The translations under genes and the position numbers were made by a program. The notes under the pieces were generated by a model. That model did no database searches. It was not told the DNA's origin and worked only from the letters and a program-made list of their open reading frames with translations. From Roseburia sp. (lineage in GTDB: Bacteria > Bacillota > Clostridia > Christensenellales > Pumilibacteraceae), in contig JAMPDA010000009.1 in assembly GCA_023665905.1 (NCBI GenBank), positions 1 through 57,208 of the forward strand: a stretch of DNA of 57,208 nt, given 5' to 3'. Of the stretch, positions 1-9,745 are shown in pieces. Positions within the stretch are counted from its first letter, which is position 1. Every line of letters starts with the position of its first letter.

Positions 1-68
1 TTGGCTGCCCGCAATTTGCCCATAAAAATGATTCCATTGAGGTTGGGTGAATGTAACTTTAAAAAAGG

Positions 69-96
69 AAAGCCGCTATATCGCGGTTTTTCTTTT
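69..96 (+). terminator. intrinsic terminator candidate
   Basis: A CCGC/GCGG stem (73-76 with 83-86), extendable by A-T and G-T pairs, is followed by a T-rich run at 87-96. It would end transcription coming from a gene upstream of the window. Confidence 0.55.
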
Positions 97-188
97 GCCG
101 TTTTGCGCGGCGGACGATCGCCGTGTTTGGTGCATGTAAAGAAGCATTTGGCGTAGCGATAGGGTGGAGTGGTAAAACTACCTGTCTT

Positions 189-338
189 GTTATCTCGACC
201 AAGCATTGCGGAGCAATGCGCGCGGAGAGATCCAGGCGATCCGCCGCAAGGTGAAAAAGCTATACCTTTGGCAATGCGGCGCTTGCGCGCCTAGATTTCT
301 CCGCTACGCTCGCTATCGCTCGCTCCGGTCGAAATGAC
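189..338. repeat. inverted-arm intergenic repeat, copy 1
   Basis: This 150-base element has nearly inverted ends (GTTATCTCGACC at 189-200 against GGTCGAAATGAC at 327-338). Inside them is a second pair of inverted arms around GGAGAGATCCAGG and its partner. Further small hairpins (GCATTG/CAATGC) lie between. It is about 95% identical to copy 2, which starts exactly 310 bases downstream. It carries no transposase frame, so it is a non-coding palindromic element of the REP/MITE kind. Confidence 0.85.
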
Positions 339-420
339 ATCGGGAAGAAAAGGCTTCCGTCGCTCCGGTCGAAATGACATCGGGTGGAAAAGGCTTTCGT
401 CGCGTAGGTTGAAATGATAG
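321..420. repeat. 40-base tandem units after repeat copy 1
   Basis: The right end of copy 1 continues as consecutive 40-base units starting at 321, 361 and 401. Each contains GGTCGAAATGACATCGGG or a decayed form of it. The first two units are nearly identical and the third is degenerate. Confidence 0.7.
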
Positions 421-498
421 GGAGGTGGTTTGGCTTATCTGCTTATAATAAAGCGGGGGTATGCTTTTATTAATCATGCTCCGTCAAACAAACGTTAT

Positions 499-648
499 GT
501 CATCTCGACCAAGCATTGCGGAGCAATGCGCGTGGAGAGATCCAGGCGATCCGCCGCAAAGTGAAAAAGCTGTTCCTTTGGCAATGCGGCGCTTGCGCGC
601 CTGGATTTCTCCGCTCCGCTCGCTATCGCTCGCTCCGGTCGAAATGAC
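499..648. repeat. inverted-arm intergenic repeat, copy 2
   Basis: This is the second, better-preserved copy. Its outer arms GTCATCTCGACC (499-510) and GGTCGAAATGAC (637-648) match in 11 of 12 positions when inverted. The inner arms at 534-548 and 598-612 match in 14 of 15. The transcript of either strand could fold into a long hairpin. Differences from copy 1 are scattered single bases, as expected for two old copies. Confidence 0.85.
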
Positions 649-750
649 ATCGGGAAGAAAAGGCTTCCGTCGCATAGGTCGAAATAACAAGCTGGTGGTT
701 GGGCGTTGTCACATTGGTCGAAATGACAAGGATGTGGTTGGAGTGCGCGG
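631..750. repeat. 40-base tandem units after repeat copy 2
   Basis: Units starting at 631, 671 and 711 each carry the GGTCGAAATGAC/AACA core and diverge progressively. They mirror the arrangement after copy 1. Confidence 0.65.
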
Positions 751-894
751 CATTGGGTGAGTGTAAAGCAGCGGTTGGACGTTGCTACATTGTTGCGCAC
801 TCAAACCACTGTCACTGCTTCACTATTCCTTTTTACATCTTACTTCGCGACGCACGCGCTGCGGCGTAATTTCGTATAACCGGTCGAAAAATTA

Positions 895-923
895 TTGACA
901 ATCGCATATGCGCGTGGTAAAAT
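895..923 (+). promoter_or_regulatory. sigma-A-type promoter
   Basis: TTGACA (895-900), a 17-base spacer and TAAAAT (918-923) precede the zinc-ribbon membrane protein gene. The leader is about 30 bases and includes an AGGAG site. Confidence 0.8.
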
Positions 924-960
924 CATACATATTCATATTTAATATACAGGAGTGGAAAGC

Positions 961-2715
961 ATGAAAATTTGCGGCGAATGCGGTGCGGAAAACATCGACG
1001 AAGCGAAGTTTTGCGTCAAGTGCGGAAGCGCGATCGCAGAGAGCGACGACGGCGTTACTTGCCCGAACTGCGGCACGCAAAACACCGCCGACTCGGCATT
1101 TTGCGTCAAGTGCGGCACATCGCTTATAGAAAAGCCGCCGACCGAATGTCCGTCGTGCGGAGCGACGCTCGTCGAGGGCGCTAAGTTTTGCGCTATGTGC
1201 GGCACGGCTATAGAGGTCGGAGCGAAAAAGACGACCGCAGGCGTGCGCGCAGCCGGCGCTACGAGCGGACGCGCGGCGAAAAAATTGGGCGCGGCGGAAG
1301 CCAAGGTCAAGGCGTTCGAAGCAAAGCATGCGGTGATCATAAACGCGCTCGTAATTGCATTCGCGCTCGTGTTCATATTGGTTTCGCTGCTCGTGCCCAT
1401 AAAGATGTCGGTCGCGCTGACGGACGATATCGGCTCGTCTGTCGGGTCGCCCTCGGCTCTGTCGGACGTCGAGGTGAGCACTACCGAAATTAAACAGCCG
1501 ATTTGGAATTTCTTTAGCGCGCTCGGCTATATCGGCTTGGATATGGAAGACGAGGACGACAGGGACAAGATAACCGAGATAATAGAGGAGTATGCCGAAG
1601 CGTCCGAGGAAGCCCAAAACGAATACAAAGAATGGCGCAAAGCGCATGAATACGCGTCTACGGCTAAGTGCAAAGAGCAATACATTGAGATATACGGCGA
1701 AAAACTTTCCGGCGTCAATATGCTCGCGTACACGCTGGCGTTTTCTACGACGGACGTCATCAATACTTTCTTGAACGAGGAGCTTTCATCGAGCACGGCG
1801 GTGGACTTCGAGGCGGAACTCGAAGACACGCTCGAATACATGTATTCCACGGCGGCTGTAGCCGCGGTCGAGGGCATGATAGCTTCCATAGCGGCTATCG
1901 CGGTTGCCGCGGTGTCTGCGGTGTTCGCCGCTTTCGCGATATACGGAATGGTGTGCAAGCGCACGCGCGTAAACGTGTTCGTCATGCTTACCGCGTGCTT
2001 GATACTGTGCGGCGTCGGGCTGCTGTTGCAGGCTGTTTCGCCTGCGCTCATTATGAGCGGCGGACTGTTTGCGTCGGCGCTCACCGCGGCGTGCGCGTAT
2101 CTTGTTCTCGGCGCGGCGCAAGCGTTGATGAACGGCGGAAAGATTATCGTAGTCGCAAAGCGCGTCGCAGTCGCCGTTATCGGCATTGTCGCGTTCTTTA
2201 TACTGAGCGGCAAAATCTTTACTGTCGCGACGACGGCGAAGGCAGGCAGCGAGAAAATTTCGTCCGACCTTTCGGCGCCGATATGTTTACTGTTCGACAG
2301 ACTGATGTACGCCGTGCTTATCAAAGAGCTTTCCGGCTACGACGTCGTTTATGCCGACGCGAGCGTGGCGTCGCTCGTAATTACTCTCATACTTTGCGCG
2401 GTCATGCTGGCGCTTATATACACCTCGCTCGTCTTTTCGCTCCGCGCGGTGCGAAAGCCCGATAAGCGCGCGACGGCTTGGCATATAATAGCGTGTGCGG
2501 CGCTGCTGCTTATATCCGCCGTCGTGCCTGCTATCCTCGGCGGCGTTTCCAAGCTTTCCGCTACGGTGGACGAGGGCGAGATAGAGATGATGTGCAAGAT
2601 AAAGGCACGCGCGCAAGTGTACGTTTCCATGGCGCTGTCCATCGTCGCATTCGTGCTCGCAAAGCTGTTCGAGCCGAAAAGAACTTCCGCTCCGGCCGCG
2701 CCGCAAAATATTTAG
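961..2715 (+). CDS. triple zinc-ribbon multipass membrane protein
   Basis: This is a 584-residue protein of unknown role. Three consecutive CxxC...CxxC zinc ribbons fill roughly residues 1-85, a lysine/alanine-rich linker follows, and then about eight hydrophobic segments run from residue ~120 to the end. A soluble, acidic domain of about 150 residues lies between the first and second membrane segments. A GTG at 952 would also be in frame, but it overlaps the AGGAG at 948-952, so the ATG at 961 with 8-base spacing is preferred. It has its own promoter and stands alone. The layout (cytosolic zinc ribbons on a membrane protein) recalls YdjG-like proteins of Bacillus and the TIR protein at 45308. 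The gene is certain; the function is not known. Confidence 0.85.
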   Translation: MKICGECGAENIDEAKFCVKCGSAIAESDDGVTCPNCGTQNTADSAFCVKCGTSLIEKPPTECPSCGATLVEGAKFCAMCGTAIEVGAKKTTAGVRAAGATSGRAAKKLGAAEAKVKAFEAKHAVIINALVIAFALVFILVSLLVPIKMSVALTDDIGSSVGSPSALSDVEVSTTEIKQPIWNFFSALGYIGLDMEDEDDRDKITEIIEEYAEASEEAQNEYKEWRKAHEYASTAKCKEQYIEIYGEKLSGVNMLAYTLAFSTTDVINTFLNEELSSSTAVDFEAELEDTLEYMYSTAAVAAVEGMIASIAAIAVAAVSAVFAAFAIYGMVCKRTRVNVFVMLTACLILCGVGLLLQAVSPALIMSGGLFASALTAACAYLVLGAAQALMNGGKIIVVAKRVAVAVIGIVAFFILSGKIFTVATTAKAGSEKISSDLSAPICLLFDRLMYAVLIKELSGYDVVYADASVASLVITLILCAVMLALIYTSLVFSLRAVRKPDKRATAWHIIACAALLLISAVVPAILGGVSKLSATVDEGEIEMMCKIKARAQVYVSMALSIVAFVLAKLFEPKRTSAPAAPQNI

Positions 2716-2745
2716 TTTGTATTTTCGTCAAGTGCTCGAAATCGC

Positions 2746-2775
2746 TTGACAAGTTTTTGCGCGATAATATATAAT
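2746..2775 (+). promoter_or_regulatory. glnN promoter
   Basis: TTGACA (2746-2751), an 18-base spacer and TATAAT (2770-2775). Transcription should start near 2782, leaving a leader of about 85 bases that contains a terminator-like hairpin. Confidence 0.8.
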
Positions 2776-2791
2776 GTTTTCGACATTGAGC

Positions 2792-2826
2792 AAAGGCGCT
2801 GTATATTTACGGCGTTTTTGTATTTT
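2792..2826 (+). terminator. terminator-like hairpin in glnN leader (possible attenuator)
   Basis: CGCTGTA (2797-2803) pairs with TACGGCG (2808-2814) around a four-base loop. Flanking A and T runs extend the stem, and the T-rich tract TTTTTGTATTTTT follows. It lies after the glnN promoter and before its start codon, so it could stop most transcripts unless antiterminated. A second small hairpin (GCGTA/TACGC) lies just downstream, before the ribosome binding site. Confidence 0.55.
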
Positions 2827-2865
2827 TAATGCGTACACGCTACGCGATCAATCAAGGAGAACGAC

Positions 2866-4947
2866 ATGGCAAAAGTACCGGAACTTTTCGGATCGATGGT
2901 TTTCAACGAGCAGGTCATGCGCGAGCGCTTGCCCAAAGACATCTTCAAGGCGCTCCAAAGCACTATCAAGTCGGGCAGTCCGATAGCGTCCGAGGTCGCG
3001 GACGTCGTCGCCAACGCCATGAAGGATTGGGCGATAGAAAAGGGCGCGACGCACTACACGCATTGGTTCCAGCCGATGACGGGAATAACGGCGGAAAAGC
3101 ACGACAGCTTTATCCAGCCTGCCGAGGGCGGCGCGGTCATTATGAACTTCTCCGGCAAACAGCTCATAAAAGGCGAGCCGGACGCGTCGAGCTTCCCTTC
3201 GGGCGGCTTGCGCTCCACCTTCGAAGCGCGCGGCTACACCGCCTGGGATCCGACGAGCTACGCTTTTGTCAAGGACTCCGTACTGTACATTCCCACCGCG
3301 TTTATATCGTATTCCGGTCAGGTGCTCGACAAAAAGACGCCGCTCCTGCGCTCTATGGACGCGCTCGGCAAAGCGGCGAAGCGCATACTCGCGTTCTTCG
3401 GCAAAACGCCCGATCGCGTCAGCCCTGCGGTCGGTCCGGAACAGGAATACTTTTTGATACCGCGCGAGCTGTATAAAAAGCGTCCCGACCTAATCATCAC
3501 GGGCAGAACGCTGTTCGGCGCAAAGCCGCCCAAGGGTCAGGAGCTCGAGGACCACTACTTCGGCAATATCAAGACCAAAGTTCTCGAATACATGGCCGAT
3601 CTCGACAGCGAGCTGTGGAAGCTCGGCATTTATTCCAAGACGCGCCACAACGAGGTCGCGCCGGCACAGCACGAGCTCGCGCCCATTTATTCCACGGTCA
3701 ACATAGCTACGGACCACAACCAGCTCACAATGGCGGTCATGCGCAAGCTCGCCAAAAAACACGACCTCGTGTGTCTGTTGCACGAAAAGCCGTTCGCCGG
3801 TGTGAACGGCTCGGGCAAGCACAACAACTGGTCGATATCCACGTCCGACGGCGAAAACCTTTTGGACCCCGGCAAGGACCTCAAGAACAATCTTCGGTTC
3901 ATGCTGTTCCTGACGGCGTTTATTAAAGCGGTTGACGAGCATCAGGACCTGCTGCGCCTTTCCGTGGCGACGGCCGGCAACGATCACCGCTTGGGCGCAA
4001 ACGAGGCGCCGCCTGCGATAATCTCCGTATTTCTCGGCGACGAGATAACCGATCTTTTGGAAACGATCTCGTCGGGCAAGGAGTACAGCAACCACGTCGG
4101 CAACAAGCTGTCCACCGGCGTCGAGTCTGTGCCCGTTATCTACGAAGACACGACGGACAGAAACAGAACGTCGCCGCTCGCGTTTACGGGCAACAAATTC
4201 GAATTCCGCTCGCTCGGCTCGTCGCTGAACATAGCCTGCCCGAACATCATGATAAATTCGGCTATGGCGGACGCGCTCAACGAGTTTGCCGATAAGCTCG
4301 AAAAAGCGACCGACTTCAAAAAAGCCGCTATGGCGCTCATCAAGACCGAATATCTTGCGCACAAGCGCATAGTGTTCAACGGCGACAACTACGACGATTC
4401 TTGGCGCGTCGAAGCGGCTAAGCGCGGGCTTTTGAACCTTAAGAGCACGCCCGAAGCGCTCTCGTACTACGACAGGAAAGAGAACGTCGAGCTGTTCGAG
4501 CGCCTCAAGATATATACGGGCGAGGAAGTGCGCGCGCGCAAGGATATCCTTCTCGAAAATTACTGCAAGGTAATAAACATCGAAGCGCTCACCATGTGCG
4601 AGATCACCGTCAAGCAGATACTCCCTGCGGCGATGGAGTTTACAACGCAGCTTGCGGACAACATATCGCGGCTGTCGGCGCTCGGCATGAACACCGACGC
4701 GCAAAAAGAAATGCTGTCGTCCGTGTCGGCGCTCATCGGCGACGCGTATCGCGCGGAGCAGGAGCTTTCCGACGCTCAGCTCGCCGTCAAAAACGAAACA
4801 GACCTTCAGACGGAAGCGAATATGTGCTATCAAAAGGTGTTTGCCGCCATGCAAGATTTGCGGACGTACTGCGACAGACTGGAAACGCTCGTTCCCAAAT
4901 CGCTGTGGCCGTTCCCGACGTACGGCGACCTGTTGCTTTACGTATAG
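2866..4947 (+). CDS. glnN: glutamine synthetase, type III
   Basis: This enzyme makes glutamine from glutamate, ammonia and ATP in the cytoplasm. The 693-residue length and the N-terminal block ([11 protein letters not shown], then THWFQPMTG) are typical of the GlnN/GSIII family, not the ~450-residue GlnA. The glutamate and metal-binding regions are recognisable ([19 protein letters not shown], then the ammonia/ATP block around [10 protein letters not shown]). AAGGAG lies just upstream of the ATG. The gene is monocistronic, with its own promoter, a terminator-like leader hairpin and a terminator after it. The leader suggests control by attenuation, as might be expected for a nitrogen gene, but no known riboswitch is recognised. 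Identification is secure. Confidence 0.97.
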   Translation: MAKVPELFGSMVFNEQVMRERLPKDIFKALQSTIKSGSPIASEVADVVANAMKDWAIEKGATHYTHWFQPMTGITAEKHDSFIQPAEGGAVIMNFSGKQLIKGEPDASSFPSGGLRSTFEARGYTAWDPTSYAFVKDSVLYIPTAFISYSGQVLDKKTPLLRSMDALGKAAKRILAFFGKTPDRVSPAVGPEQEYFLIPRELYKKRPDLIITGRTLFGAKPPKGQELEDHYFGNIKTKVLEYMADLDSELWKLGIYSKTRHNEVAPAQHELAPIYSTVNIATDHNQLTMAVMRKLAKKHDLVCLLHEKPFAGVNGSGKHNNWSISTSDGENLLDPGKDLKNNLRFMLFLTAFIKAVDEHQDLLRLSVATAGNDHRLGANEAPPAIISVFLGDEITDLLETISSGKEYSNHVGNKLSTGVESVPVIYEDTTDRNRTSPLAFTGNKFEFRSLGSSLNIACPNIMINSAMADALNEFADKLEKATDFKKAAMALIKTEYLAHKRIVFNGDNYDDSWRVEAAKRGLLNLKSTPEALSYYDRKENVELFERLKIYTGEEVRARKDILLENYCKVINIEALTMCEITVKQILPAAMEFTTQLADNISRLSALGMNTDAQKEMLSSVSALIGDAYRAEQELSDAQLAVKNETDLQTEANMCYQKVFAAMQDLRTYCDRLETLVPKSLWPFPTYGDLLLYV

Positions 4948-4963
4948 GATATAGCAGTCAAAC

Positions 4964-4997
4964 GCGGCGTTCGATATATCGGACGCCGTTTTTAAAT
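4964..4997 (+). terminator. glnN terminator
   Basis: A long stem (CGGCGTTCGAT at 4965-4975 with ATCGGACGCCG at 4978-4988, one G-T wobble) is followed by a T-rich tail. Confidence 0.85.
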
Positions 4998-5061
4998 TTT
5001 TTCGCCTTTTTTCGCCGAGCATTAAAAGTACATTAAAAATTCTTTTACGTGCCGAAAATAC

Positions 5062-5090
5062 TTGTACATTTCCGTCAAAAGTGTTATACT
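5062..5090 (+). promoter_or_regulatory. ftsH promoter
   Basis: TTGTAC (5062-5067), 17-base spacer, TATACT (5085-5090). Confidence 0.75.
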
Positions 5091-5114
5091 AACCATTAGC
5101 ATGGAGGATAGCAT

Positions 5115-7259
5115 TTGAAAACAAGCACTAAAGTTTTAATAGCCGTAATAAGCGTAATACTTGTCGCCGTTATCATAGGTGTTATTATCTATGCGTCCAC
5201 AGGGCTTGACGAAAAGAAATATACGGAACTGCAAAACGACATAAGCGACGGCAATATCGCCGCGGTCTATATAGAAAACGATACGGCGTACGTGCGCAAA
5301 AACGGCAGTAAGTCCTACGACTACAAGGTGTATGTGCGCGACGGGTTTATCGATTTCGTGGAGGCGTACAACAGCACGCTCGACGACCCCGAAAATGCGG
5401 TGGTGATCTCGTTCAACAACCGCTACGCCACTTCCATTACCGATTATATTATCCCCATTATCGGCTTGATACTGCTCGTAGTCCTTACCGTATTCATGTT
5501 CAAGGCTATGAGTTCTTCGTCGCGGCAGACGCTCGACTTCGGCAAGACCAAAGCGAACATGCAAAATCAGCTTAAGGTCAGATTTTCGGACGTAGCCGGC
5601 GCGGAGGAGGAAAAGGAAGAACTCAAAGAGATAGTCGAGTTTTTGAAGAACCCTCAAAAGTTCACCGCTGTCGGCGCGCGCGTGCCGCACGGCGTGTTGC
5701 TTGTCGGCCCTCCCGGCACGGGTAAGACCTTGTTTGCCAAGGCGGTCGCAGGCGAAGCCAATGTGCCGTTCTTTTCCAAGTCCGGCTCCGACTTTGTGGA
5801 AATGTTCGTCGGCGTCGGCGCGTCGCGTGTGCGCGACCTGTTCGATCAGGCGAAGAAGAACATGCCGTGCATAGTGTTTATCGACGAGATAGACGCGGTC
5901 GGCAGACAGCGCGGCGCAGGGTTGGGCGGCGGAAACGACGAGCGCGAGCAGACGCTCAATCAGCTCCTCGTCGCCATGGACGGCTTCGAGTCCGACGAGC
6001 ACATCATAGTCATGGCGGCTACCAACCGTTCCGACGTACTCGATCCGGCGCTCATGCGTCCCGGGCGTTTCGACCGTCAGATATACGTCAATCTGCCCGA
6101 CGTGCGCGGCAGGGAAGCGATATTCAAAGTGCACTCGCGCAACAAGCCGTTGGCGTCGGACGTCGATTTCCGCACGCTCGCGCGCATTACGAGCGGCTTT
6201 TCGGGCGCGGATATAGAAAACCTCTTGAACGAAGCGGCTATATTGACCGCGCGCGACAATCGTACGCGCATAACCATGGAAGATATGTTCGAGGGAATAG
6301 ACAAGGTGGTAATGGGCCCGCAAAAGAAGTCGCGGCTCGTCACGCCCGTCGATCAGCGCATAACCGCGTACCACGAAGCGGGCCACGCCATCGTCGCGCG
6401 TTGCACCAAGGGTTGCGATCCCGTTCACGAGGTGTCCATTATACCGCGCGGACAGGCCGCCGGCTATACGATGTACCGTCCGGACAGCGACGACAATCAT
6501 ATCTCGCACAGCAAGGTGCTGGGCATGCTTGCACAGGCAATGGGCGGCAGAGCGGCGGAAGAGCTCGTAATAGAGGACTACACGGCAGGCGCCGTCGGCG
6601 ATCTTCAGCAGGCTACCAATATAGCGCGCAAAATGGTCACCGAGTGGGGTATGTCCGGCAAGATAGGTCCGGTGTACTACGGCGGCAGTCAGGAAGTGTT
6701 CTTGGGTCGCGACTACCAGACGCAGCACTCGTATTCGGAGTCGGTCGCTTCCGCTATAGACAGTGAAGTAAAGCGGCTGTTGGACGAGGCGCACGAAAAG
6801 GCGGTCAAGATCCTCACTCAAAACAAGAAGATAATGGAAAACATGGCGCGCGTGCTTTTGGAGTGCGAAACTATCTACGCCGAGGAGGTGGACATGCTCA
6901 TGAACGGCGCGTCGCCCGACGAGGTGAAAGAAGCGCTCGGCAAACGCCTCGACTACAAACAGATGCACCGCGACGACATGGAAAAAGCGCCGATAAAAAA
7001 GCTGTCCGACTTTAAGCCGATAGCCGAACCGGAAAAACCGTTCGGCGGCTCGAGTGCGGACAACGCTTCGGGCGGCGCCAATGCCGATAAGGGCGAAAAG
7101 ACGCAAACGCTCGGCGGTGAAAATTCGGCAGGCGGCGACGCGACGGAACACGACGTCGCGCCGAAAACGATAGCGAAAAAGCCCATCAAGCGCACGTCCA
7201 AGACCGACGAAAACGCAAAGCACGACGGCGGCGCGGACGGGCAGGACGGCGCGGAATAA
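5115..7259 (+). CDS. ftsH: ATP-dependent zinc metalloprotease FtsH
   Basis: This is a membrane-anchored AAA protease for quality control of membrane and short-lived proteins. Two membrane segments (about residues 7-26 and 111-130) flank a small external domain. The AAA module follows, with Walker A GPPGTGKT at 198-205, Walker B FIDEID at 255-260, the pore motif FVGVG at 231-235 and RPGRFDRQ at 315-322. The zinc site HEAGH is at 420-424. The start is a TTG at 5115 preceded by GGAGG at good spacing. The last ~75 residues form a Gly/Ala/Asp/Lys-rich tail of low complexity, longer than in many relatives. The gene that follows begins 39 bases downstream and is probably co-transcribed. Confidence 0.97.
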   Translation: MKTSTKVLIAVISVILVAVIIGVIIYASTGLDEKKYTELQNDISDGNIAAVYIENDTAYVRKNGSKSYDYKVYVRDGFIDFVEAYNSTLDDPENAVVISFNNRYATSITDYIIPIIGLILLVVLTVFMFKAMSSSSRQTLDFGKTKANMQNQLKVRFSDVAGAEEEKEELKEIVEFLKNPQKFTAVGARVPHGVLLVGPPGTGKTLFAKAVAGEANVPFFSKSGSDFVEMFVGVGASRVRDLFDQAKKNMPCIVFIDEIDAVGRQRGAGLGGGNDEREQTLNQLLVAMDGFESDEHIIVMAATNRSDVLDPALMRPGRFDRQIYVNLPDVRGREAIFKVHSRNKPLASDVDFRTLARITSGFSGADIENLLNEAAILTARDNRTRITMEDMFEGIDKVVMGPQKKSRLVTPVDQRITAYHEAGHAIVARCTKGCDPVHEVSIIPRGQAAGYTMYRPDSDDNHISHSKVLGMLAQAMGGRAAEELVIEDYTAGAVGDLQQATNIARKMVTEWGMSGKIGPVYYGGSQEVFLGRDYQTQHSYSESVASAIDSEVKRLLDEAHEKAVKILTQNKKIMENMARVLLECETIYAEEVDMLMNGASPDEVKEALGKRLDYKQMHRDDMEKAPIKKLSDFKPIAEPEKPFGGSSADNASGGANADKGEKTQTLGGENSAGGDATEHDVAPKTIAKKPIKRTSKTDENAKHDGGADGQDGAE

Positions 7260-7298
7260 TCGGCGCGGTCTTAAAATACATTTCGGACGGAAGGAAAA

Positions 7299-8000
7299 AT
7301 GGCTAAGAGCAGCATAAAATCTGAAAATATCACAGTAGTGAATTCGCACAGAAAAGCAAATATAGCGGTGATAATAGTCGTAAGCATCGCCGCTTTGATA
7401 TTGATCGCCATAACCGTTTTGAGCTTTGTGCGCGTCGATCCGATAAGAGGCCTCGAAGAACCGACGTACTACAATTTTTACGATCTCGACAGCACGGAGT
7501 GCGATCCGACTAATTCGGAATCGCAGAGCAAGATCAGGGTCGCTATGGAAGACATGAAGTTCAGCGTCATGAGCGCAGTATTGCAGTGGAAGTGGGACTA
7601 CTCGTACAACTTTAAGCGCAATTCGTCCGACGAGAAGATAAGCATTTCCGCGGACGCCGTAAAGGCGATATCCGCGACGACGTCGGAGTACATGGTGGAA
7701 TACGTGTATTCCCCCGTAAAGATAGAAAACGGCGTCATCGACTATTCGACCGCGCAGTCGCTCAAGGTGGACGGCGAAACGGTGTACTTCGACAGGGTAA
7801 AGGTCCTTGTAGGCGACACGGACGGCAAGGTGGGAACGATCTCGCTCTATCCGTATATCTATGCGCGCCTCGATAACGACGCGGAGGACGAGGACCTTGC
7901 TTCCGACACCTACGAAGTGACGGGCATAAACGTGCGTGCAAACACTTCCGACGCCTACGCCGCATTCAAAGACCTTGCGGAATCGTTAGTGCGCGCATAA
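7299..8000 (+). CDS. single-pass membrane protein of unknown function
   Basis: This 233-residue protein has a short basic N-terminus, one strong membrane segment (about residues 22-45) and an acidic extracytoplasmic domain with no motif I recognise. There is no cysteine lipobox, so it is probably an anchored protein and not a lipoprotein. GGACGGAAGG lies upstream of the ATG. The gene follows ftsH by 39 bases in the same direction, so it may be translated from the ftsH transcript and could be an envelope protein related to FtsH activity. That link is inference from position only. Confidence 0.8.
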   Translation: MAKSSIKSENITVVNSHRKANIAVIIVVSIAALILIAITVLSFVRVDPIRGLEEPTYYNFYDLDSTECDPTNSESQSKIRVAMEDMKFSVMSAVLQWKWDYSYNFKRNSSDEKISISADAVKAISATTSEYMVEYVYSPVKIENGVIDYSTAQSLKVDGETVYFDRVKVLVGDTDGKVGTISLYPYIYARLDNDAEDEDLASDTYEVTGINVRANTSDAYAAFKDLAESLVRA

Positions 8001-8034
8001 GCGTTACTCGGTTGCCGCCGAAGCTTAGTAAATA

Positions 8035-8778
8035 ATGATTACATATATAAACGAAAAAGCGATAATAGAGCCGAGCGAAGTGTCGTGCGATTTTTCGCTC
8101 GACGGCATAGACACCGCCGTCACCGCATTCAGCGATTTTATTTTCGACGTGTTCCGCGAAAAATACAAGGCTGTCAAGATCGGCGAAATATCCGGCGGCG
8201 CCGGCTATGCGGTGTACCGTGCGGAAGTGCGCGGGAAGCGCGTGGCGGTTTATAAAAGCTCGGTCGGCGCGCCCGCCGCCGCCGCCGCAATGGAGGAGAT
8301 CGGCGCTGTCGGCATTAAAAACTTTGTCGCTTTCGGCATTTGCGGCGCGCTCGTCACCGTGCCGCCGCGCACTTTTATAGTTCCGAACAGGGCGTTCCGC
8401 GACGAGGGTACGAGCTATCACTACCTGCCGCCGAGCGACAGCATAGAGATAAAAAACAGCGGCGTTGTGGCGCGATCGCTCGAGCGGTCGGGCATTTCCG
8501 TTATGACGGGCGCGACCTGGACGACCGACGGGTTCTACAGGGAAACGCGCACGCGCGCCGAGCAGATGAAAAGCAACGGGTGCGTAGCGGTGGACATGGA
8601 GTGCGCGGCGCTCCAAGCGGTCTGCGACTATCGCAAAAAGAATTTCTATACGTTTTTCATATCCGCCGACAGCCTTGCCGGCGAAAAGTGGGAGCCCAAC
8701 TATATCCTCGATCCAAACGTGACGAGCGTCGAGCAAGCGGCGGTCGCCGCCGCGGCGGCGCTGGCTTCGGAGCTGTAA
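8035..8778 (+). CDS. nucleoside phosphorylase (uridine/purine type)
   Basis: It should cleave nucleosides with phosphate to free base and ribose-1-phosphate. The 247-residue protein carries hallmarks of the PNP/UDP phosphorylase family: a phosphate-site SVGAPAA stretch, a glycine-rich FGICGAL segment, and the nucleoside-binding VDMECAAL motif followed by an SADSL element. The balance of motifs looks closer to uridine phosphorylase, but substrate preference cannot be fixed by eye. No clear ribosome binding site precedes the ATG at 8035. The next gene starts one base after this stop. Confidence 0.88.
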   Translation: MITYINEKAIIEPSEVSCDFSLDGIDTAVTAFSDFIFDVFREKYKAVKIGEISGGAGYAVYRAEVRGKRVAVYKSSVGAPAAAAAMEEIGAVGIKNFVAFGICGALVTVPPRTFIVPNRAFRDEGTSYHYLPPSDSIEIKNSGVVARSLERSGISVMTGATWTTDGFYRETRTRAEQMKSNGCVAVDMECAALQAVCDYRKKNFYTFFISADSLAGEKWEPNYILDPNVTSVEQAAVAAAAALASEL

Positions 8779-8779
8779 T

Positions 8780-9730
8780 ATGGCTATGGACACGTCGCAG
8801 ACTGTAAGGGAGCTTTTCGATCCCACATTCGAGGCGATAGGCGACAGTGAGCTCGACTACGGACAAAAGCGCGCGCTTTTGTTCAATCTGTATTGCTTTG
8901 CGTGCGCCGTGGACAGGACGTATGCCGCTGCGCCGCACTCCGCGCTTTTCGAGTACGGCTGCTGTTTTTTGATAGAGCCCGAACGCCATCCCGATTACTC
9001 CGAGGGCGATCCCGAGTTTGTGCATACCGCGGTATCCAACGACGTGCTCCCGAGCGGCGGACGCTGGTACGGTCGGCGCGGCAAGGACTTTATCAAGTAC
9101 GACTACGGCTCGCCGCTTTACGAAAAACTGTGCATTTCGGGCGTCATTCCGCCGCAGGACAGAACGCCTGTCGAGCAGCTTTCTCTTTACGCCGCGGCGT
9201 ACTGCGTGTGCAATCTTTTTGCGCCGTTGCGTAAGCTGTGGTACGTGTATTATTTTTATCTCGACGCGACCAACGAGCCGGTAGACGAACAGTACGACGA
9301 AAAGCTGTTTGCGCTATTGCACGACGTCAAAGTCTACGAAGCCGCGGTGAACGTGCGCGGCTCCATGCTGATAGGCGACGAAACGGAGCTCGAAGGTTCG
9401 GAAAAACTGCTTAATTGGTACAAGCCTTTTATAGATTGGCGCAGGGAGAATATCGTATCGGTTTTCGAGGCGCGCCTGAATAGCGGCGATATCGATTTTG
9501 TGTGCGAGTATTCGACGGAGCTTTTGCGGTGCTATCCCGAAAGCGCGGAGCTCATGAATTGGAACGCCGCCGCGCGCACCGAGCGCGTGGTGCGCACCAA
9601 GGACGAAAACGAGCTGTGCACACTGATAACCGACCTGCGCGAATACGCGGAGTGCGTTCCGTCGCCGTCGATAAAGAAATATCTTCGGCTTGCCGAGCTG
9701 ATGAAAAAGAATATCGACGCAAATAAGTAA
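8780..9730 (+). CDS. conserved-looking soluble protein, unknown function
   Basis: This 316-residue acidic protein is rich in aromatic residues and has no membrane segment, signal peptide or motif that I recognise. The ATG lies directly after the TAA of the phosphorylase gene, so the two are probably translationally coupled. A second ATG two codons later is an equally possible start. The C-terminal half looks helical, perhaps TPR-like, but no repeat could be aligned with confidence. It ends 15 bases before the convergent regulator gene. Confidence 0.75.
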   Translation: MAMDTSQTVRELFDPTFEAIGDSELDYGQKRALLFNLYCFACAVDRTYAAAPHSALFEYGCCFLIEPERHPDYSEGDPEFVHTAVSNDVLPSGGRWYGRRGKDFIKYDYGSPLYEKLCISGVIPPQDRTPVEQLSLYAAAYCVCNLFAPLRKLWYVYYFYLDATNEPVDEQYDEKLFALLHDVKVYEAAVNVRGSMLIGDETELEGSEKLLNWYKPFIDWRRENIVSVFEARLNSGDIDFVCEYSTELLRCYPESAELMNWNAAARTERVVRTKDENELCTLITDLREYAECVPSPSIKKYLRLAELMKKNIDANK

Positions 9731-9745
9731 GGATAGGCGCCGAAT

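Larger units (their letters stand above)
1..894. other. gene-free stretch with repeats
   Basis: I see no convincing gene here. The first 50 bases can be read as the last 15 codons of a truncated + strand gene ending in TGA at 48-50, followed by a terminator-like hairpin, but this is too short to identify. The rest holds two copies of a hairpin-forming repeat, short 40-base tandem units, and unremarkable sequence up to the promoter at 895. Short open frames across the repeats on both strands mirror the repeat itself, lack ribosome binding sites and are not called. Confidence 0.7.

Noticed and set aside
189..648. CRISPR array
   Set aside because: There are only two long copies, 310 bases apart, with internal palindromes and no short regular repeat-spacer pattern or cas genes.
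461..800. Small open frames on both strands in the repeat region
   Set aside because: They follow the palindromic repeat itself, have no start signals and are interrupted differently in copy 1.
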